Source: Daphnia carinata
Lineage: Eukaryota > Arthropoda > Branchiopoda > Diplostraca > Daphniidae
Reading direction: 5' to 3'
Assembly: GCF_022539665.2 (NCBI RefSeq)
Contig: NC_081331.1
Span: forward strand, 3,444,501 to 3,508,500
DNA: 64,000 nucleotides
Part shown: one piece after another, positions 22,721-31,990 of the stretch
Position numbering within the stretch: the first letter of the stretch is position 1
Layout of the letters: every line of letters starts with the position of its first letter
Notes under the pieces: generated by a model
Databases searched by the model: none
What the model was told of the DNA's origin: nothing
The model's input: only the letters and a program-made list of their open reading frames with translations
Program-made: the position numbers and the translations under genes

Positions 22721-24409
22721 ATTTTCTCATTCATTCATTCAGACATGGATTGGATATGGTTACTTGAACAATGGATTTGCAAATGCAGTACAGCTGACTT
22801 ATGTTTCACATGGTAAGTTGGAGATTTCCCAGGCAAAATTTCTAGTAACTCAGCATTTGGTACCATCTTTACTATAATTTTATACAGTATCCTGCATATC
22901 TCATTAATTAAGATTTAAATCCTTTTATAGATTGTCACATCAGTGAGCAAGGTTCAGTTTAGGGATTGAGAGCCCTCAGCAACTATAACATCTAGCCCAT
23001 ATTCACATTGTAGCACTTGATTGCTGCCACGGATTCTTCAAAATGCCTATCTTGTATGGGATGCTTGACAGCCAAATGGTACTTCGACGACACATAAATA
23101 TCAATTGTTTACTTTATTTACATTTATTAAAAATTTTTGAAGGAATGATTTAAACAAATGCCAAAGGTGAGACATGCTGGAAAAGCTTGATATGAATGTG
23201 TAGACGTAGTTTTGGAATTCAGAGGTGCAGCCGGCTGTTGGGTAAAACTTCATTTAAATTTTGTTTCAATTCAATATGTTTTAGTTACTATTTGTGTGAT
23301 TACGCAAAGGATTGCGCCATCCAGGCAATGTGGATATTCTGCCATGTACATAATAAACCAAGGATTCTTCGTCAACATGCAAGATGTTACTCCCTGGTAA
23401 TGCTTTTCTGCTGAGTTTGTTTAGTTTTCTCATTTTAATCGTCAATGTTGTATTAGTAAACTACTGTTGGCTGAATAGCTGATACATTGGGAAAACGGTT
23501 ATGGCAAGTGCGATGAATAAATCACCATAGGTCGGTTGTCTTGCCTTCACAATTGCAACGAAGATGAATCATGGAGTCAAAAACATTAAAAGGCGGTACT
23601 ATTTTAAATTTTTAAATTGTTTTAATTGGTGTATCGCTAAGTGCTGATACATGTGTAGAACATGCTGGAATTCGTGTCATCCTGGAGAGGACTAAAAAAA
23701 ACGAGCTTTATCCACGAAGCAGCTCATTAATCATGTCCCAAACGATTGTCTGCGTCAGCCAGCAATCTTTCAATGGCTAACAAGCATGTAATAGTTTTGA
23801 AAATCGCGGTTTGCACTCCCTAAGGCGACATTCCTTAATCCCACCTGTCAAAAGATTTGAATGCAACCATTTTCTTTTCTGAACTGTCGCCTACGAAATT
23901 CTTTTTCCATAAAATGAGGTGATATGAGGTTATAATGGAAATTGTCGTCAAGACTGCCGAGACCATGTACCTTCTTTACCTTCACGTTTAGTGATCAAAA
24001 CAACCAACTATGTAACCTTTCTTTTTCTTTTTAAGGTGCATGGAACGTCCATTCGGAAAGCCCATGGAAGGTCTCTGTGGCCAACACGAAAGGTTCTCCC
24101 AAACTTTCGTATTCAAGTTTTGGCTATGGTGATCATTTGCAACTGCATAGCCTTTTAGAAGCTCCTGCCAGGAATCTACAGGAATATGGCAGATGATGAA
24201 TTTATGTACCATGTAAGCGATATCAATAAGAACGTTTTATGCTTATCTATGTTTTATTTTCTTAATTTAGATTAATAGCAATAGTGAGCCTGCAAAGGTT
24301 TCTGGTTGGGATGAGATGACGAAAAGTTATAATAATTTAAAGTACGGAATTGAATTTCCCTCCATCAGTCGCCTGTGTATTCCCGCGTATTACGGTATTA
24401 ATTATTTAA

Positions 24410-25010
24410 AAATTGAAGTGCATATCTGGGCTCCCTTCCTTTCCGTAGCCCCGTTTCCCCTTGACTCGTAATAAGCCCGTAGGGGGTCATGCCCCTACTG
24501 TACGGTATATATAAAAACAACATATACCGAGGTTTGGAGGGCTCTGGCCGGAAAGGGGACGTGGGGTGCCGCTTAGTCCGATGATGTGTTCACGGAGGGC
24601 GATGTGGCTACCCACAAATCCGAACTAAAGGTTAATCGCTCCTGTAAAAATGTTCCAAATCTTCAGCTCTTCTTCCGGCTTCTCTTAGCCAATCACCGGG
24701 TAATCTCCCCGGTGGGTCAACAAGGCAGTGTCTCCCCCTGCCTGGGTTGACGGCAACTTTTGAAAGGGCTATTGTGCCTTTTTAAAGTTGCAAAAATAAT
24801 TGTAATGTGCAGAGAATTGTCAATAAAATTTTTTTTATAAAATATTTTTTGCAAAATTCGTTTCTTTCATTGTCTGTGTTAGCTGTGTTCACACATTACA
24901 TGTATCAACTTTTTTTTATTTTGCTTTGCTTTATTTGTTTTTGTCACCTTTGATGGTAAGCATTGTTTCCATTGGTTTATCGTTTATCTGTAAGCATTCT
25001 ATTATTATCC
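24410..25010 (+). repeat. Left arm of the foldback element
   Basis: Outer edge near AATTGAAGTGCATATCTGGG; inner edge near GTTTATCTGTAAGCATTC. A reverse-complement partner lies at about 25515..26130. The ordered hairpins and the T-run after AATAAA (24822 onwards) are all present. Confidence 0.8.
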
Positions 25011-25075
25011 AGGGAACGAACCCTGGATGTTCGGCATACCGCGCCGATGCTCTACCAGTGAGCCATGAATCATAT
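25008..25075 (-). other. tRNA-like module 1
   Basis: On the minus strand: a D-arm with GCTC/GAGC around ACTGGTA (A-box like), a perfect five-pair anticodon stem TCGGC/GCCGA, and a T-arm with CCAGGG/CCCTGG around TTCGTT (B-box like GGTTCG). The acceptor stem does not pair and the T loop is one base short, so it is not a functional tRNA gene. It fits a tRNA-derived repeat head or relic. Confidence 0.55.
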
Positions 25076-25185
25076 GATGTCAACTTGGCTTTTTTTCTAG
25101 TCACTTGTGGACTTGCATTTACACTTAGAATAAAACTAAAATGCAATTTTGCATTTTCTCTTCTTCATTTATTCTACTTCATTTT

Positions 25186-25256
25186 TACACATCTACTGAG
25201 GTTTGAACCCATGGTAACAGGTATCGCAGCTAAAGGCTCTACCACAGAGCTATGAA
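25186..25256 (-). other. tRNA-like module 2
   Basis: On the minus strand: TAGCTCTGTGGTAGAGC (A-box like D-arm) followed 30 bases later by GGGTTCAAACC (B-box like T-arm). The anticodon stem and acceptor stem pair poorly. It is recognisable as tRNA-derived only by the two internal promoter boxes. Confidence 0.45.
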
Positions 25257-25349
25257 CCTTATGAAAGCAATAGAAAGATAAACATATAGTTGTGAAAGAC
25301 TGCATAAACATCCTAGACGATAACATATGATATGCGATAATAAAAAATT

Positions 25350-25424
25350 TAGATATATCTCGTGGCTCAATGTTAGAGCATCGGCGTTGCACGCTGAATG
25401 TCTGGGGATCAATTCCCATACGAG
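25350..25424 (+). other. tRNA-like module 3, resembling tRNA-Ala(TGC)
   Basis: On the plus strand: D-arm GCTC/GAGC, anticodon stem TCGGC/GCTGA with one G-U pair, and loop GTTGCAC, which gives anticodon TGC with the canonical T33 and A37. The T-arm has GGGATCAATTCCC and the acceptor stem keeps CTCG/CGAG. The cloverleaf is the most complete of the three, but weak D-loop and T-loop consensus and only 4-5 acceptor pairs argue against a functional alanine tRNA. Confidence 0.5.
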
Positions 25425-25514
25425 TAAAACAAAATACAAATTCAAAAAATATCCAGATATTACACGTTGTTCCTTGAATCTAAGTTGAAGAATTCAAAGA
25501 GTGTAATAAATAAT

Positions 25515-26130
25515 AACTGAATACTTACAGATAAACGATAAACCAATGGAAACAATGCTTACCATCAAAGGTGACAAAAACAAATAAAGCAAAGCAAAAT
25601 AAAAAAAAGTTGATAAATGTAATGTGTGAACACAGCTAACACAGACAATGAAATAAATGAATTTTGCAAAAAATATTTTATAAAAAAATTTTTATTGACA
25701 ATTCTCTGCACATTACAATTATTTTTGCAACTTTAAAAAGGCACAATAGCCCTTTCAAAAGTTGCCGTCAACCCAGGCAGGGGGAGACACTGCCTTGTTG
25801 ACCCACCGGGGAGATTACCCGGTGATTGGCTAAGAGAAGCCGGAAGAAGAGCTGAAGATTTGGAACATTTTTACAGGAGCGATTAACCTTTAGTTCGGAT
25901 TTGTGGGTAGCCACATCGCCCTCCGTGAACACATCATCGGACTAAGCGGCACCCCACGTCCCCTTTCCGGCCAGAGCCCTCCAAACCTCGGTATATGTTG
26001 TTTTTATATATACCGTACAGTAGGGGCATGACCCCCTACGGGCTTATTACGAGTCAAGGGGAAACGGGGCTTCAGAAAAGGGGAAACGGGGCTTCAGAAA
26101 AGAAGGGAGCCCAGATATGCACTTCAATTT
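25515..26130 (-). repeat. Right arm of the foldback element
   Basis: Reverse complement of the left arm. It is longer by a 22-base tandem duplication containing GGGGAAACGGGGC near its outer end. Differences from the left arm are few, so the element is probably young or homogenised by gene conversion. Confidence 0.8.
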
Positions 26131-26580
26131 TTTTAATATCAAATACCGTCTGGGGAATCCGAATTAAGTATAGAAATGTCATGTCATCCATCCAATCAAT
26201 ACAATTTATTCAGTGTCTTGCCCCAACCAAGAATTTTTTCAGATCCAATGTTACTATTAACCTATATTGAGAAAAGAAAAACAACACCATTAAACATATC
26301 AACTGTTGATCATGTAACTTACATGACTCATAGATTCAACTTCTGGTGGAAGCTTGGGGAAGGACATACAAATTGCAGATTAACATCATTGTATAAGGCT
26401 CTTGAATGATAAACTAGCACCTGTACAATGTTGCATTGTTGATAGTTGTGTTCCCAGTACATGAAAATCCTTTCCTATTGGATAAAATTTTTTTTGGTAG
26501 ATTAGACCTGGTTGGCAAAAAGGAGGAGAAATTCTTCGTCATAAATTCAAAATTATTTGAAGAAAAATCCTTTCATACCT
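26131..26580. other. AT-rich spacer between the foldback element and the small coiled-coil gene
   Basis: Nothing recognisable was seen. Any 3' UTR of the neighbouring minus-strand gene would lie here. Confidence 0.4.
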
Positions 26581-26591
26581 AAAGAGTCCAT

Positions 26592-27627
26592 GTATGATGT
26601 TCATCTCTGCAATGGCAGCAAAATTAAAACATCTTTAGGGCCATTTAAGTACCCAGTTTCCCCAACACTCTGAACGTAAAGGACAAGTTGTTCTTTAGAC
26701 AGAGAAGCAGAATTATTTGAGGTTTCTAGCTGTGACAGAACTATAAAGGATTGCTGTTGTACTGGATTTATTAACACAAGATGGTACTTCTCATTAGACA
26801 ATGTGCATACTCTATTACTTTACCTCATACCTTAATGGTAATGCACTCTCAGTGTTTTTTCATCTGTAGGCTGACTCTTCCATCCTATAACACTTCCAGA
26901 CTTGATTTGATCCCCCATTAAATTCTGTGAATGCAAAATAATAGCATTAAAAATACTTTTTCAATAGACATAAAACCGAAAAGTACCTAATCCATGTTTC
27001 ATGTTGAACTTGTGCCATATCTTGGTTTCCGTACCACACCCATTTTCGGCCCAAATACGGTCCCACAATTGTTCACTTCCTTCACTGCATGGGCTTATTA
27101 CTAACGATTCTTTTTGTGCAGCACTAACAGAATTTAAATTTAACACACTGTCAGGTGGTAGACTGAATAACTAAACAATAAATAATTGTTTGTTAAAATT
27201 CTATACTTATTTTGAATTCTTATTTGAAAAGTTTAGGTACCTGACTGTGTTCGCCTAATGCCAATTCATCCTCACGTTCAGTTAGGTTTGAGTTTGGAAA
27301 AACCTCCTTCACTGTTTGGAAACTGTTCCGTTCCAATTTGTTCTTTTCCCCTAGCTGAGCTTGTAGACTCAAACTTTGAGCTACAAAACACAAATGAATA
27401 AAAGCAAATAAATAGAATCATTATGTATTAGGCCTTACCATCCTTAGCTTTGCTGTTATCTAATATTTTGTGCTGTTGCAATAATTAAGCCTGCAGGTCC
27501 ATAATTTGATCTAATAAACAATAATTAATAATTCAAAACAAATATAATAATGTTTATACTTACCATCCTTTTGTTGTATTATCTTATCCATTTTTCAATT
27601 GTTCCTCCAGCCACGCGTTATTCTCCA
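26592..27627 (-). pseudogene. Unrecognised coiled-coil gene, probably a decayed or lineage-specific gene
   Basis: I do not recognise the family. In-phase pieces on the minus strand are 27564..27591 (from ATG at 27591, MDKIIQQKDG), 27439..27510, 27241..27380 and 26987..27170, with good splice sites and matching phases. They encode a heptad-like Gln/Leu-rich N-terminus, then an acidic Ser/Asn linker, then a short Trp/Cys segment (EQLWDRIWAENGCGTETKIW). Exon 27439..27510 has an in-frame TAA in the middle of the predicted coiled coil. A second ATG at 27627 starts a coiled-coil-like peptide in the wrong frame. Both suggest degeneration. A further open piece at 26592..26800 (YHLVLINPVQQQ...) may be the 3' part. 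The gene sits between repeats on both sides. It could instead be a real gene with an exon border I have misplaced. Confidence 0.35.
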
Positions 27628-27699
27628 TCCACGCTACTGAACTAACTGCGAATGGCATCCAATGGACTGAAATTGCCTACGCCAGTAATAATGGGTCTG

Positions 27700-27873
27700 A
27701 GCGGTAGATGGCTACGTGTCGGAAAAAAAGAAAAAAGTGCGATTTTTAATTTTTTTTCCGCCATTTTTTTTTTTTTTTTATGTAAAACGGATCGCCATAT
27801 ACATAGCTGAAAAAAAGAAAAAAAAGGCTGAAATATTTTTTTTTTTTTTGGGTAAAACGGATTGCCATAGCAA
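27700..27873 (-). repeat. Short dispersed repeat, two adjacent reverse copies (C and D)
   Basis: Reverse-complement matches to copies A/B: terminal motif GGGTAAAACGGATTGCCATA ends at about 27870 and a second, TGTAAAACGGATCGCCATA, ends at about 27799. Each is preceded by T/A runs. The outer side carries CGGTAGATGGC, the reverse of the CGCCATCTACCG tail. Confidence 0.65.
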
Positions 27874-27907
27874 CGTGAAAGACTATTATTCTTTTCAAAA
27901 ACATTAC

Positions 27908-28348
27908 AATGGCAATCCGTTTTATCCCCCCCCCTCTCCCAAAAAAAAAATGTAAGCCCTACTCATAACTAAGCCCGACTTTCTGCTGCATCGCGCTAGC
28001 GCTGTAGCATACTGGCGCGCTAGCATTGCGTCAAATATTTGGAATATTTCCAAAACGATTAACTTAACGAAAAAAATAGCAATTTTCCCTGAATCAGCAT
28101 TCAATTTTGAGTATATCCTGTAATATATTCAACCAATTCCGATAAGTGTCAGTTTTCTGCCGAAAAAAATTTAAGCCCGACTAAATAAGTCCAATCGCCA
28201 GTACGCTACAGCGCTAGCGCGATGCAGTAGAAATATTCTGTGAATGTATGTAGAGAATTAACTAGAAATCTGACCGGTAGATGGCGATAGCAGTAAAACA
28301 TGAAAAAAAAACGATATTTTTATTTTTTGGTGAAAAGGATTGCCATAC
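27908..28348. mobile_element. Nested miniature inverted-repeat element (about 440 bp)
   Basis: The outer ends are inverted copies of the ATGGCAATCCG motif (27909 onwards and ending at 28346). Inside are inverted 37-38 bp arms at about 27980-28016 and 28196-28233, with two mismatches; both contain GCATCGCGCTAGCGCTGTAG. TAAGCCCGACT occurs near both arms in direct orientation. There is no coding capacity. It lies directly upstream of PLEKHF, within its promoter region. Confidence 0.65.
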
Positions 28349-28407
28349 ATTACTACACTTTTGTACGTGAGTCATTTTTTGGGAGCAGATGACAAACAAG
28401 CACGAAG

Positions 28408-29788
28408 ATGGTCGACAAATTAGGTTATTTGACGAAAATCTAATTCAGTATTATTCATTAATATCACAACGTGTTTAGTGTAGTTTCGTTGATTAGTAGT
28501 TTTGAGCACGGCTAGTCTAATGAAAACATATCTAATATGGATGACCACAAAACATGATACTCATCATAGGTTTTTCTGTTTCTTTTCAGTGAACAGTGAA
28601 GCAAATGCTCGGCGAATTGCAATGGTTGAGGGATGCTTTGGCAGTTCCGGTCAGGTATGTAAACATTACCTATTTGTTATGGCAAAGTAACATTATATTT
28701 ACCAAATATGTAGCCTCTTGGAATACCTGGCCGAGTATTAGTAGGTGAAGGTGTTTTAACCAAAATGTGCCGGAAAAAGCCAAAAGCAAGACAATTTTTC
28801 CTATTCAATGATACATTGGTTTATGGAAATATCGTAATCAGCAAAAAAAAGGTAAATTATTGTTCATCTAGTAAGTTAAGTTATGATTATGATTTGTTGC
28901 TGTTTCAGTACAATAAGCAGCACATAATACCGTTAGAGGAGATAAAACTTCAGCCCCTTGAGGATGATGGGTGTAAGTTGATCAGAAATGTAAAATAAAC
29001 TTTCCCTGTATCTGACAAGTATTGGTTCTTATGGTCTTAGCTTACAGGAATGGTTGGTTGATTTGCACTGCATCCAAATCCTTTGCTGTTTACGCCGCAA
29101 CGGCAACTGAAAAAGCTGAATGGATTGCTCATATAAACAAATGTGTTGAAGATCTTTTACGCAAAAGTTAGCTTCGATTGAAAAGTCATCATAATTCGTT
29201 GACTAATTGCAGAATCTTCAGGTGGGAAAAAACCGCTGGGTGAACATGCGGCTGTGTGGGTACCAGACGCTGAAGCCAATGTTTGTATGCACTGCAACAA
29301 GTCACAATTCAACGTCTTGAATAGAAGAGTATAGACAACTTTTGAAGTATTTGTTTCAGTTGAGCGTATGTTTTAATCAATAATTGCACTTTAAAGCACC
29401 ATTGTCGAAAATGTGGCGCAGTTGTTTGCGGCCCATGCTCCAACAAGAAGTTTTTATTGCCAGTTCAGTCAGCGAAGCCTTTGAGAGTCTGTCTAACTTG
29501 TCACGATATTTTAACCAAATCCAAGAACATAGGAGGACCAAACGTGTCTCTGAGTAATTTCAAATAAGCTTTATACCTTTTCTCACCGTATTTAACATTG
29601 ATGTTTTTTTTTTCAAACAAGACGGCGACCTTAGCATGGATTCTTCTGGTGAGGACGACGAAGATGAAGACGATGACCCAGAAAATCTTTCTTCATCGAA
29701 TGAAGTAAGACTAAGTTGTTAATTAAAGTAAATAAATGGTAGAACTTTTTCTCTTCAGGCAAAATTCTACGGCGAAATTCAAAAGTGA
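28408..29788 (+). CDS. PLEKHF: PLEKHF/phafin (PH and FYVE domain protein), complete (9 exons, 264 aa)
   Basis: Phafins bind PI3P on endosomes through their PH and FYVE domains and act in endosome fusion, autophagy and lysosome function (the Drosophila homologue is rush hour). Exons: 28408..28423, 28590..28654, 28714..28851, 28909..28972, 29041..29166, 29213..29328, 29397..29553, 29622..29704, 29759..29788; all phases fit (795 nt). The PH domain is about residues 28-130 (LTKMCRKKPKARQFFLFNDT, HIIPLEE, NGWLICTASKSFAVYA). The FYVE finger begins at VCMHC, has the PI3P-binding RRHHCRKCG and ends with VCLTCHDIL. The tail is acidic (SSGEDDEDEDDPEN), as in vertebrate phafin 2. The start ATG gives MVDKL, like human MVDRL; an in-frame-incompatible upstream ATG at 28388 overlaps it. 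The protein is slightly longer than human PLEKHF2 (249 aa). Confidence 0.96.
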
Positions 29789-30651
29789 TTTCACGGGTTA
29801 GTTGGCGATGCCGATTCCGAGCCGAAGTCTGCCTTTCTAAAAGTGAATCTTCCCTTGTTTTAGTCATCTGCGAGTCCTTCTGAGTCCTGCCTTTACCGGC
29901 AGAAATTATGGAAATGTATCCTCACTTTAGGTTAGACTTCAAAAATCATAGTTTCACGTTTTTAAATGATCACACTTCTAAGTGTATTCTCATTCATGCG
30001 TTCATCCATCAGCCGCTTTAAATTCTTCCTTTTTTTTTCTTGTTTTGAAACATGTTCTTTATTAAACTTCATGATTACTATGGTGTGCCTTAATCATATG
30101 TACTCTTTTGCTCGTTTGTTTGGAGTATCCGTTCCAATTTGTCGTCATATTCCCTTTCTTGATTGTACTCATCATGTTTGACAAATATATTAAGAGTCTG
30201 TGCATACCCAACTATTTCAAACACGTCTTAGTTTGTTGTATTCTCCTATTTTCATATTTTCAAAATTGTTACTGGGCACAGTGAGCCGTTTCATTTTAAA
30301 AGAAATTATCACGTTCGTAAGCCGCGAAATGAGCAGGAAACCTTGGTTTCATTTTAACGTGCAATGCGATAGAGGTAAGAAGGGGTTTCTTTAAGTTTCT
30401 TTTGTTACACAGATTTTGAAGTGCAAATAATAAGCCAACAAAATTTGTTCGTCGTTGCTTCTTGTTTCACACGAAAACGGAGCATTAATGTAATAATTCT
30501 GTTCCTCTAGTTCTGCCCTTTTCGTTCTAAGCTCGTTGCCTACTCGCGTACGTTTACTTTACACCATTTCCATGGTGACAGTTGATTGACGCTTATACTA
30601 TTAATCGTCGCAAGTTCGTATCTACTTTGTTTGTTGTAGTCCCATTGTTCT
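29789..30651 (+). other. PLEKHF 3' UTR and aprataxin 5' region
   Basis: No exon could be supported. ATTAAA near 30060 could serve as a weak polyadenylation signal for PLEKHF. A possible non-coding first exon of aprataxin may lie around 30480-30560. Confidence 0.4.
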
Positions 30652-31769
30652 ATGCTCTACTTAGTTAAATTTTTTTTATTAGTGTCTGCCAACGCGTTTA
30701 AACGGTTGATGGAAGCTTCCAAGAAAATAGGTGACAATAGTCCATCACCAAAGAGAATAAAGAACAATTGGGCTAAAGAAGGCAGCAGCAAAGATATAAC
30801 TAAAAAACACTACTGGAAAAGTGGGCTCAGTCAAGCTATTATGGATGTGGAAAATATTGTTGCATCATCAGATACTGTAGTTATCATCAAGGATAAATAT
30901 CCAAAAGTTAATATTATTTTGTAACTTAACTTTGTTCGTCCTTCTTGGACAATGGCAGAATACCAAAATAATACCCTGACTTTAAATGTTAAGAATGTGA
31001 TTTGTTCTCTAGGCTAAATTTCACTATCTAGTGATACCCAAAGTGGAGCAGTTGAATTCTGCAAGAGAACTGACGAGATCACATATCAACCTCTTGAAAG
31101 AAATGCAAGAGAAAGCCAAAGGTTTGGTTAAAGATCGTCATCCAGAAACAAAGTTCAAGTAAGCACCCCCAATAATTAAGTATTATCTTGCTATGTACTT
31201 ACTTTGTTTTTGTGTGTTACACAGAATTGGGTTTCACGCTAAACCAAGTATGGATCACTTGCATCTTCATGTTGTCAGTACAGATTTTGTGTCAACATGT
31301 CTGAAGACCAAAAAGCACTGGAATTCCTTCAATACTGAACACTTCTTGGACCTACCAGGTAAACTCATCCAGCTATAGCTTAGGTTTTCACCAAACACAG
31401 GCATCACTGTTTTATCTTCAAGCTTCACTGAGCAGTGCAATTGTAGTACAACTCATTCGTCAGCTAGATTTCCCTACTGAAAAAAATAAGAAATCAAATA
31501 AGAAAAATAAAAACAAAATTAATAAATAAATCATAATAATACTAATTACTTTATAGTCTGTAATGCATTTCTTTTTTCCTACAATCTTAGAGCTTATCAG
31601 CAAGTTGGAAGAAAATGGCAATCTTGTTTGCTACTATCCGACTGATAAAGATATTGAATTATACCTGAAGAAGGCGCTCAAATGTAACCAATGTTCCTTG
31701 GAAGCAAAGACGATGCCAAACCTCAAGCAACACTTGAATGCGCACGCTCAATCGAGCTCCAAAATGTAG
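30652..31769 (+). CDS. APTX: Aprataxin-like HIT-domain DNA-adenylate hydrolase, short form without FHA domain (about 237 aa)
   Basis: Aprataxin removes AMP from the 5' end of DNA left by abortive ligation. Exons: 30652..30906, 31013..31158, 31225..31358, 31591..31769; phases fit. The HIT core shows [20 protein letters not shown] and the catalytic histidine triad HLHLH (residues 145-149) in [10 protein letters not shown], followed by the family-specific [16 protein letters not shown]2H2 zinc finger lies at the end (C210, C213, H226, H230), as in aprataxins. The FHA domain of vertebrate aprataxin, which binds XRCC1/XRCC4, is absent, as in the fly protein. The first residues are a short Lys/Ser-rich stretch. 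The start is uncertain: the ATG at 30652 reads through a T-rich stretch ending in AG at 30682 that looks like a splice acceptor, so the true start could be in an upstream exon or at the ATG at 30709. Confidence 0.92.
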
Positions 31770-31990
31770 AAGAAAAAGAAACATCACATTTCTCCTAGAA
31801 ACTTTCGGCATTCGTACCAATGTGAAAGGGGGAAAGATACTTGCATATTTTCTTTATTTCCATTTGTAAATTTGTAAAAACACAAAAAAGCACATAAAAA
31901 AAAACTGGTCATGTTATTATATGTTTTAGTGACATTAAGCACGTTACGGAAAATAGAAATGTATGATTGATTAATAACGCATATACGGCA
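31770..31990. other. Tail-to-tail spacer of aprataxin and the TLC-domain gene
   Basis: Only about 220 bp separate the stop codons of the two converging genes, so both 3' UTRs must be short or overlap. No canonical AATAAA was found just downstream of the aprataxin stop. Confidence 0.5.

Larger units (their letters stand above)
22103..24409. other. ABCD3 promoter region, then repeat-rich spacer without a supported gene
   Basis: The first 200 bp should contain the ABCD3 5' UTR exon and promoter. The remainder contains two ATGGCAATCCG-type repeat copies (22479..22566 and 22627..22720) and a 27-bp direct repeat at about 22600-22626 and 23152-23178. Short open pieces (for example 23212..23400 and 24030..24210, both plus) have exon-like borders in places. 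I could not connect them into a gene. Confidence 0.45.
24410..26130. mobile_element. Foldback element: two ~600-bp inverted arms around a ~500-bp spacer with tRNA-like modules
   Basis: The sequence from about 24410 to 25010 recurs as a nearly perfect reverse complement at about 25515 to 26130. Only a handful of substitutions are visible, plus a 22-base tandem duplication (about 26069-26101) in the right arm. No transposase-like frame exists in the arms or spacer. Each arm contains a chain of strong hairpins (for example CACCGGG/CCCGGTG at 24694-24714, GTCAAC/GTTGAC at 24716-24751 and GCAACTTT/AAAGTTGC at 24753-24791) followed by AATAAA. The spacer holds three tRNA-like segments. The most likely reading is a non-autonomous DNA transposon of foldback type. 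Two inverted copies of one retroelement are a weaker alternative, because homology continues about 170 bp past the AATAAA. Target-site duplications are not clear. Confidence 0.75.

Noticed and set aside
23212-23400. Plus-strand frame with a segment vaguely like the last helices of an ABCG transporter
   Set aside because: The similarity is short, the frame starts in repeat-flanked sequence, no ABC motifs lie nearby, and no consistent exon chain could be built.
24030-24380. Possible two-exon plus-strand gene just before the foldback element
   Set aside because: One frame has an internal stop and no donor/acceptor pair restores it; no recognisable family.
25008-25424. Functional tRNA genes
   Set aside because: The three modules have A- and B-box-like sequence, but acceptor stems are weak or absent and loop consensus is broken, so they are called tRNA-like relics only.
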